NCBI GenBank assembly: GCA_903876615.1
Contig: CAIRAS010000463.1
Location: 1-20,553, forward strand
Source: an uncultured Holophagaceae bacterium
GTDB taxonomy: Bacteria > Acidobacteriota > Holophagae > Holophagales > Holophagaceae
Length of the DNA stretch: 20,553 bases
Reading direction: 5' to 3'
Under the pieces are notes generated by a model, which ran no database searches, had not been told where the DNA came from, and saw only the letters and a list, made by a program, of their open reading frames with translations. Of the stretch, positions 16,306 through 20,553 are shown piece by piece (within the stretch, counting starts at the first letter, position 1; the number at the start of each line of letters is the position of its first letter). A program made the translations under genes and the position numbers.

Positions 16306-16695
16306 ATGTCTGTGCTGGTCGAGGTGAGCTGGGGTGAATTGATCGATAAGGTCACGGTCCTCGACATCAAGGCCGAGCACATTCAAGACCACGCAAAGCT
16401 GAAGAACGTGCACGCGGAGCGGGAGGCCCTCGCGGAGGCCTGGAGCCGGGCCCATGCTTCCACTCCAGCACTGGCAGGGCTGGAGGCCAGGCTCAAGGGT
16501 GTCAATGCAAGGCTCTGGGACATCGAGGACTGGGTCCGCGACTGCGAGCGCGCCAAGGACTTTGGCCAGCGGTTCGTGGAGCTGGCCCGGTCGGTCTATG
16601 TCACGAACGATGAGCGGGCTGCCCTCAAGCGAGAGATCAACCTCCTCCTGGGCTCGGAACTCGTGGAGGAAAAGTCCTACCAGCCCTATGACTGA
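16306..16695 (+). CDS. DUF6165-family protein, 129 aa
   Basis: Small cytosolic helical protein. It opens with VEVSWGELIDKVTVLDIKAE, continues with a long helix, the segment VNARLWDIEDWVRDCERAKD, and ends with NDERAALKREINLLLGSELVEEKSY, which together match the DUF6165 pattern I know from glycosyltransferase neighbourhoods. No biochemical function is established for the family. The start at ATG 16306 has GGGAG at about 16295-16299. It lies 70 nt after fcl in the same direction and probably shares its transcript. It ends 12 nt from the 3' end of the convergent 1243-residue glycosyltransferase. Its high content of charged residues suggests a coiled or helical bundle that binds a partner, but this is an inference. 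Confidence 0.8.
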   Translation: MSVLVEVSWGELIDKVTVLDIKAEHIQDHAKLKNVHAEREALAEAWSRAHASTPALAGLEARLKGVNARLWDIEDWVRDCERAKDFGQRFVELARSVYVTNDERAALKREINLLLGSELVEEKSYQPYD

Positions 16696-16707
16696 TCCGT
16701 GCAGAAC

Positions 16708-19700
16708 CTAGAGCACGCGCAGCCCGACCCGCCGGACCTTCTCATGCTCGTTTTCGGCTGGGTTCCGAAATTCCGCTTGCTCCCCCGGGTGGCTGAAATA
16801 GTGACCAAGCAGACTGGGGATTCGGACCATCCGCATGCCTGACTCGATCAGGATCTGCCACCAGAGGGCGTCGCCGATGATCTTCACCGGGCTGTCGTCC
16901 CCAAAGCGCCATGGGTAGTGGGGGATCTTCCGGTGCAGGGCCATGCGCCAGGCTGTGGCTGGGCCAAAGGTCCCCCGCTCTCCTGAGCCACTCCCCAGCC
17001 GGACCGAACGGCCAGGAACCGGCGGCCACTCGGGATGAAAGGGCAGCGACTCCGCCGCATGACTGAAGGGGGTGGCATCGGTCTCCTGCTGGGAAAAACA
17101 GATGCGCCACTCGCCTCCAACCAGGTCTGCACCCTGGTCCAGGGCCTCGATGATGCGGGCCGCGGCGTCCGGACAGAGGCGGTCATCGAGGTTCAGGTTC
17201 ATGACGTAGGGTGTGCGGATGGACTGGAGCGCCAGGTCCCAGGCCTCGTAGAGCGCCAAGGGGCGACTGCAGGCAAGGAAGTCGGCGTCCAGGCCCGCGG
17301 GGGGGAGATCTCCACCGTCGAACACGTAGAGCGCACGCACCGGTACTGTCTGGCGGGCCAGGCAGGCCCGATGGCCCAGCAGCAGGGCCTGGCGCTGGGG
17401 GTCCTTGTGCCAGACGCCGCAGAACACCGTGAGCACGGGTTCCAGCACTGGCAGGTCCGCCAGGAGCACCGTTGCCGGTTCCACCTGGACCAGCTCCACC
17501 AAAGCGGCATCCAAGAGGGGTGCGAGGTCCAGAGGCTCCGGGTCCTTCCCGGGTCCGGGGGCCGGGGGCGGAACGAAAAGTCGGGGCCGGTCCCCGATCC
17601 CCGTGAGGGTGGCCCGAATGGCGGCGGCCAGGATCTCGGGTGCCACGTCCGTGATGCAATGGGCGCTGGCATAAGGGCAGGCCCAGTTGCAGACATAGCA
17701 GGTCAGGGGTCGGGCCACGAGCGCGCTGAGGGGACTGTAGGGCAGGAACCGGCCAAAGTGGCCACCCCCGATGACCACCACGTGCGGCGTGCCCAGAGCG
17801 ACGCAGGCCTGGGCGAGTCCCGACTCGGCCCCAATGGCCAACGGCACACAGGCCAGCAGGGCGATGGAGGCCCGCAGGGGCAGCTCTCCCGCCAAGTTTG
17901 CCGAGCCGCCAAGTCCTTCCAGCTGGCTGGCGCACAGGGTGCGCTCGGCCTGGGTCCCGATGGCAACCACCCGGAAGCCCGGCGGTAGGGCCTGCCGCAG
18001 GGCCTCGCCATAACCGCTGTAGCGACGCGGCGCGTACTGCGCCCCGGGGAAGAGCACCACCGTGTTTTCCGGCGTTAGTCCCTGGGCTGCCAGCGCACCC
18101 CGGGCCTCGGCGCGATCGGCCTCTTTCAGCCAGACCTGCGGGCTCAGGGGATCGTGAGGGATGCTCAGGGCGTCCAGGAAGGCTGCGTGACGGTCCATCT
18201 CCAGGGCCGTGGGCTCCAGGCCAGGAATGAGCTGGGTGTAGATGGAATCCAGTTGGTCATGCTCGGCCTGGGTCATGTTGCAGAGGTCGTCACCGAATCC
18301 CACCCGCACTGGCGCGCCGGACGCGTGGACCCAGATGTCCCCCAGGGCCTCCCGGCTGTGCACGCTGTGCAGGCACTGGTCGGCATGAACAGCCATGATC
18401 CGCCGGGCGATTCCCAGGCGGTAAGCCTCGTCCTGGAGCGCCCGGGTGCGGTCATAGGCAATGATGTCTGTGACGTGGGGACAGGCCTCGTAGAGGGGCG
18501 CGGTGAAGGCCTGGCAGACCACGGTGAGCTGCAGGCCTGGATAAGCCGCCGCCAGGGCTGGCAGCATGGCGTTGGCGAGGACTGCATCCCCGATGCTGTC
18601 GGTGCGGATCCAGAGGACCCGGGGGCCGTTCTGTCTGGGCCGCAGACGCGCCGGGTCGGGACCCACCCGGCGCGCCAGCAGACGGATCTCTTCGCCCAGG
18701 CCCATGGCCTCGAACCCTGCGACACGGGTCTGGAGGTCCTGCTCGGAGGCGCCGGGGACCGCTCGCTTCAGCAGGTTGAGGGGGAACGCGGGACCCAGGT
18801 CCCCGCTCCGGGTCTGGCAATCGAGGATCTCGAAGCCCGCCTGGATGGCCATGGCGCGCAGCGTGGCCCGGCTGAAATGGGTGTAGTGCCACTGGCGCTC
18901 CAGCCAGGGCCAAGCCTCGCCCATGCCCCGGAAGCCGAGGCTCTCGATGTTGGGCACGACCACGGCCAGGATGCCTCCCTCGCGCAGGATATGCGCTGCC
19001 TTGTCGAGGTAGGTCTGGGGGTCAGGAACATGCTCGAGGCTATGGACAAAGGTCACCAGGTCCGCAGAGCCGCCAGGAAGCTGGGCCCCCGGGAAGGCCT
19101 CGCTCCGGATATCCAGCCCGAGTGCAGTCCGTCCATAGGCCACGTTGGGCTCCGTGAACTCGAAGCCGGTGCCGGCCAGACCCCGCTTCTGGGCGCCCAG
19201 GAGCAGGGCGCCCCAGCCACAGCCGACGTCCACGACCTTCTTCGCCTGACCCTCCAGGCGCGCCAGCGCTTCGGTGACCAGCGGTTCCCGCCGAGCACCC
19301 AGGAAGGCCGGGCTCTCCTCCAGCTCCTGCAGCGAGGATGGCACCCGCACCGAGGGGGCGGCGGTGGGCTCGCCCACGGCGTAGACCTTGCGGTAGTAGG
19401 CCTCCATGGCAGCGGGGTCCGGCCGTTCCTGAAGGTAGGTCAGCCCACAGTCGGAACACTGCCCGATGTCTGGAGCCAGGAGCAGTTCGGAGCGCCCGCC
19501 GCCGCAGCCCGGGCAGGCGATGCGCTCGCGCCCCCTGCCGGTGGCGCCGAGGGAGACGACGCGGCTCTCGAAATTAGGAAGCGACGCTGCCCCGGACAGC
19601 TCCAGGGAAAGGGCCTGCAGCGCGGCCCGGTACCGACCCTCGGAATACGCGAAGCGGCGCCGCCGATGGCGGCCCAGGCCCGCCGTGGACCAGTGCTCAC

Positions 19701-20439
19701 CACGAACGAATTCCACGGAGGGGACGTCCACTCGACAGGCCGTGCTGCCCGTGAGGGCGCTGATGCCGCTGGAGATCCCCAGGAAGGCATCGCAGCGGTT
19801 GAACAGTTCGGCATTCAGTCGCCAGGGGAGGCCGCAGTGAACGGCGCGCCCGCCCAGACTCTGAATCCGAGCCACCTCGGCGGGGAGGTCCCGGGCCGTG
19901 AAGACATAGAGGGGATTCAGCCCCCCCAGGAGCTCGTGGACCAGGTCCACGGTGGTCAAGGACCAGGGGCTCTGCTGGCTGTGGGCATCGCATTCAATCA
20001 AGATCCGTGGGCCGGGCTCCAGGGCATCCCACCAAGCCCGGGCCTCCTGAATTTCTTCCGGCGTGAGCTGCAGCACAGGCACCACCGGTTCGGTCCAGTC
20101 GAGACCCGGTGCGGCCCGGTAGAGGTCCCAGAGGGACCCGCCGGGAGCGGCTTCGTAGTTCAGGTAGGGCGCGGGAGCGTAAAAGTCGTCGAAGTCGCCA
20201 GACTCCGCCAGAGAGAGGATGCCCGCATCCAGGTCAGCCCACTCACCCTCTTGAATCACGACCTCATCTAAGTCCGGGTTGTGCCGCAGGGCGGGTTCGC
20301 ACGCCTTGGAGGTGAACCACTGGATGTGCGCCTCCGGGTGATCATGACGCAGCTGCCGGGCCACCGGCGTGAGGTTCAGCACATCCCCCAGCGCGTGGTA
20401 GACCGCAATGCCGATTCGGTAGCTTGTTGTCTCTGCCAT
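16708..20439 (-). CDS. Four-module glycosyltransferase/methyltransferase fusion (GT9 - Zn-ribbon methyltransferase - GT9 - GT2-like), 1243 aa
   Basis: A single open frame encodes four enzyme-like modules. (1) Residues 1-285, GT9/heptosyltransferase-like: YHALGDVLNLTPVARQLR and a late FLGISSGISAL; its donor-site region is atypical. (2) A zinc ribbon (Cys309, Cys312, Cys328, Cys331) followed by a class I SAM methyltransferase: VVDVGCGWGALLLG from 402, HSLEHVPDP from 466. (3) About 606-945, a second GT9: VLWIRTDSIGDAVLANAMLP, VVLFPGAQYAPRRYSGYGEA, GAESGL, and the Cys cluster CYVCNWACPYASAHC (914-928) typical of heptosyltransferases. (4) About 1000-1243, a divergent GT2-like domain with NLNLDDR (1091-1097) in the DxD position. 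It likely builds and methylates a surface glycan made with the gmd/fcl product. The ATG at 20439-20437 has only a weak GAGA upstream. It converges on the DUF6165 gene. I see no internal stop or frameshift. Confidence 0.88.
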   Translation of the reverse strand: MAETTSYRIGIAVYHALGDVLNLTPVARQLRHDHPEAHIQWFTSKACEPALRHNPDLDEVVIQEGEWADLDAGILSLAESGDFDDFYAPAPYLNYEAAPGGSLWDLYRAAPGLDWTEPVVPVLQLTPEEIQEARAWWDALEPGPRILIECDAHSQQSPWSLTTVDLVHELLGGLNPLYVFTARDLPAEVARIQSLGGRAVHCGLPWRLNAELFNRCDAFLGISSGISALTGSTACRVDVPSVEFVRGEHWSTAGLGRHRRRRFAYSEGRYRAALQALSLELSGAASLPNFESRVVSLGATGRGRERIACPGCGGGRSELLLAPDIGQCSDCGLTYLQERPDPAAMEAYYRKVYAVGEPTAAPSVRVPSSLQELEESPAFLGARREPLVTEALARLEGQAKKVVDVGCGWGALLLGAQKRGLAGTGFEFTEPNVAYGRTALGLDIRSEAFPGAQLPGGSADLVTFVHSLEHVPDPQTYLDKAAHILREGGILAVVVPNIESLGFRGMGEAWPWLERQWHYTHFSRATLRAMAIQAGFEILDCQTRSGDLGPAFPLNLLKRAVPGASEQDLQTRVAGFEAMGLGEEIRLLARRVGPDPARLRPRQNGPRVLWIRTDSIGDAVLANAMLPALAAAYPGLQLTVVCQAFTAPLYEACPHVTDIIAYDRTRALQDEAYRLGIARRIMAVHADQCLHSVHSREALGDIWVHASGAPVRVGFGDDLCNMTQAEHDQLDSIYTQLIPGLEPTALEMDRHAAFLDALSIPHDPLSPQVWLKEADRAEARGALAAQGLTPENTVVLFPGAQYAPRRYSGYGEALRQALPPGFRVVAIGTQAERTLCASQLEGLGGSANLAGELPLRASIALLACVPLAIGAESGLAQACVALGTPHVVVIGGGHFGRFLPYSPLSALVARPLTCYVCNWACPYASAHCITDVAPEILAAAIRATLTGIGDRPRLFVPPPAPGPGKDPEPLDLAPLLDAALVELVQVEPATVLLADLPVLEPVLTVFCGVWHKDPQRQALLLGHRACLARQTVPVRALYVFDGGDLPPAGLDADFLACSRPLALYEAWDLALQSIRTPYVMNLNLDDRLCPDAAARIIEALDQGADLVGGEWRICFSQQETDATPFSHAAESLPFHPEWPPVPGRSVRLGSGSGERGTFGPATAWRMALHRKIPHYPWRFGDDSPVKIIGDALWWQILIESGMRMVRIPSLLGHYFSHPGEQAEFRNPAENEHEKVRRVGLRVL

Positions 20440-20471
20440 TGGGAAGTCTCATCTCTTTTAGAATCGGGCAA

Positions 20472-20483
20472 CCCTGATCAGGG
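20472..20483. promoter_or_regulatory. Perfect 12-bp palindrome upstream of the fusion gene, possible operator
   Basis: CCCTGATCAGGG is fully self-complementary and lies 33 nt before the start codon of the minus-strand fusion gene, between it and the AT-rich stretch. Position fits a regulator site or the base of an mRNA-leader hairpin. No T run follows, so it is not a typical terminator. Confidence 0.3.
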
Positions 20484-20500
20484 AAATAAGAGGGATCCTT

Positions 20501-20553
20501 GATGATTATCTTAAAATATTTTGATATAAATTGATTAATATATTATTTATTAA
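20501..20553 (-). promoter_or_regulatory. Extremely AT-rich upstream region of the fusion gene
   Basis: Only 5 of these 53 bases are G or C, against a strongly GC-rich background. Several A/T tracts could serve as an UP element or nucleoid-protein binding site. GATAAT on the minus strand (plus 20505-20510) is a possible -10 box, with no good -35 at 16-18 nt. The region continues past the window edge, so a boundary with different DNA is also possible. Confidence 0.4.

Noticed and set aside
18154..20271. 705-codon open frame on the plus strand, antisense to the glycosyltransferase fusion
   Set aside because: No recognisable domain and composition of a complementary-strand shadow; the minus strand encodes clear GT9 and methyltransferase motifs.
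1..20553. CRISPR arrays, tRNA/rRNA genes, insertion sequences, phage or toxin-antitoxin genes
   Set aside because: I saw no regular direct repeats, cloverleaf-like sequence, transposase or integrase motifs or terminal inverted repeats; intergenic space is too small for most of these.

Overview
The window is GC-rich almost throughout, densely packed and free of tRNA, rRNA, CRISPR or insertion-sequence signals that I can see. The gene mix is a concentrative nucleoside transporter, a Roadblock/LC7 protein, HEAT/TPR/PEGA repeat proteins, a sigma-54 activator and a GDP-sugar/glycosyltransferase cluster. This suggests a Gram-negative bacterium from a phylum rich in such signalling proteins. Acidobacteriota (Holophagae, Geothrix-like) is my best guess and Myxococcota the alternative. 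This is an inference from gene content, not a proven assignment.

Left part (1-1727, minus strand): an exported protein of unknown function, then a hairpin that could terminate transcription, then a small Roadblock/LC7 protein tightly coupled to a nucleoside transporter gene that runs off the left edge. Divergent from these (1793-8413, plus strand) is a run of four repeat-rich genes: a HEAT-repeat protein ending in a degenerate receiver domain, an exported TPR/beta-propeller protein, an exported PEGA/PDZ-like/TPR protein, and a small membrane-anchored DUF4845-like protein. The last three are closely spaced and look like one envelope operon.

Middle (8487-12796, plus strand): aroA (EPSP synthase) overlaps by 7 nt a gene for a very large sigma-54-dependent activator. 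The activator has an intact AAA+ core and Fis-type HTH behind about 700 residues of mostly unassigned N-terminal sequence.

Right part (12785-20439): a surface-polysaccharide locus. A GT2-TPR glycosyltransferase (minus strand, apparently using a CTG start) converges on and overlaps the activator gene. Divergent from it, gmd and fcl (ATGA overlap) make a GDP-6-deoxyhexose, probably GDP-L-fucose, followed by a DUF6165 gene. Convergent to these is one 1243-residue polyprotein-like enzyme with GT9, zinc-ribbon methyltransferase, second GT9 and GT2-like modules. Its upstream region ends the window in an extremely AT-rich stretch (5 G/C in the last 53 bases).

The most interesting points are the four-module glycosyltransferase/methyltransferase fusion, the pseudo-receiver with Glu in place of the phospho-acceptor Asp, the CTG start that naive annotation would miss by 30 residues, and the aroA-coupled activator with an unassigned sensor region.
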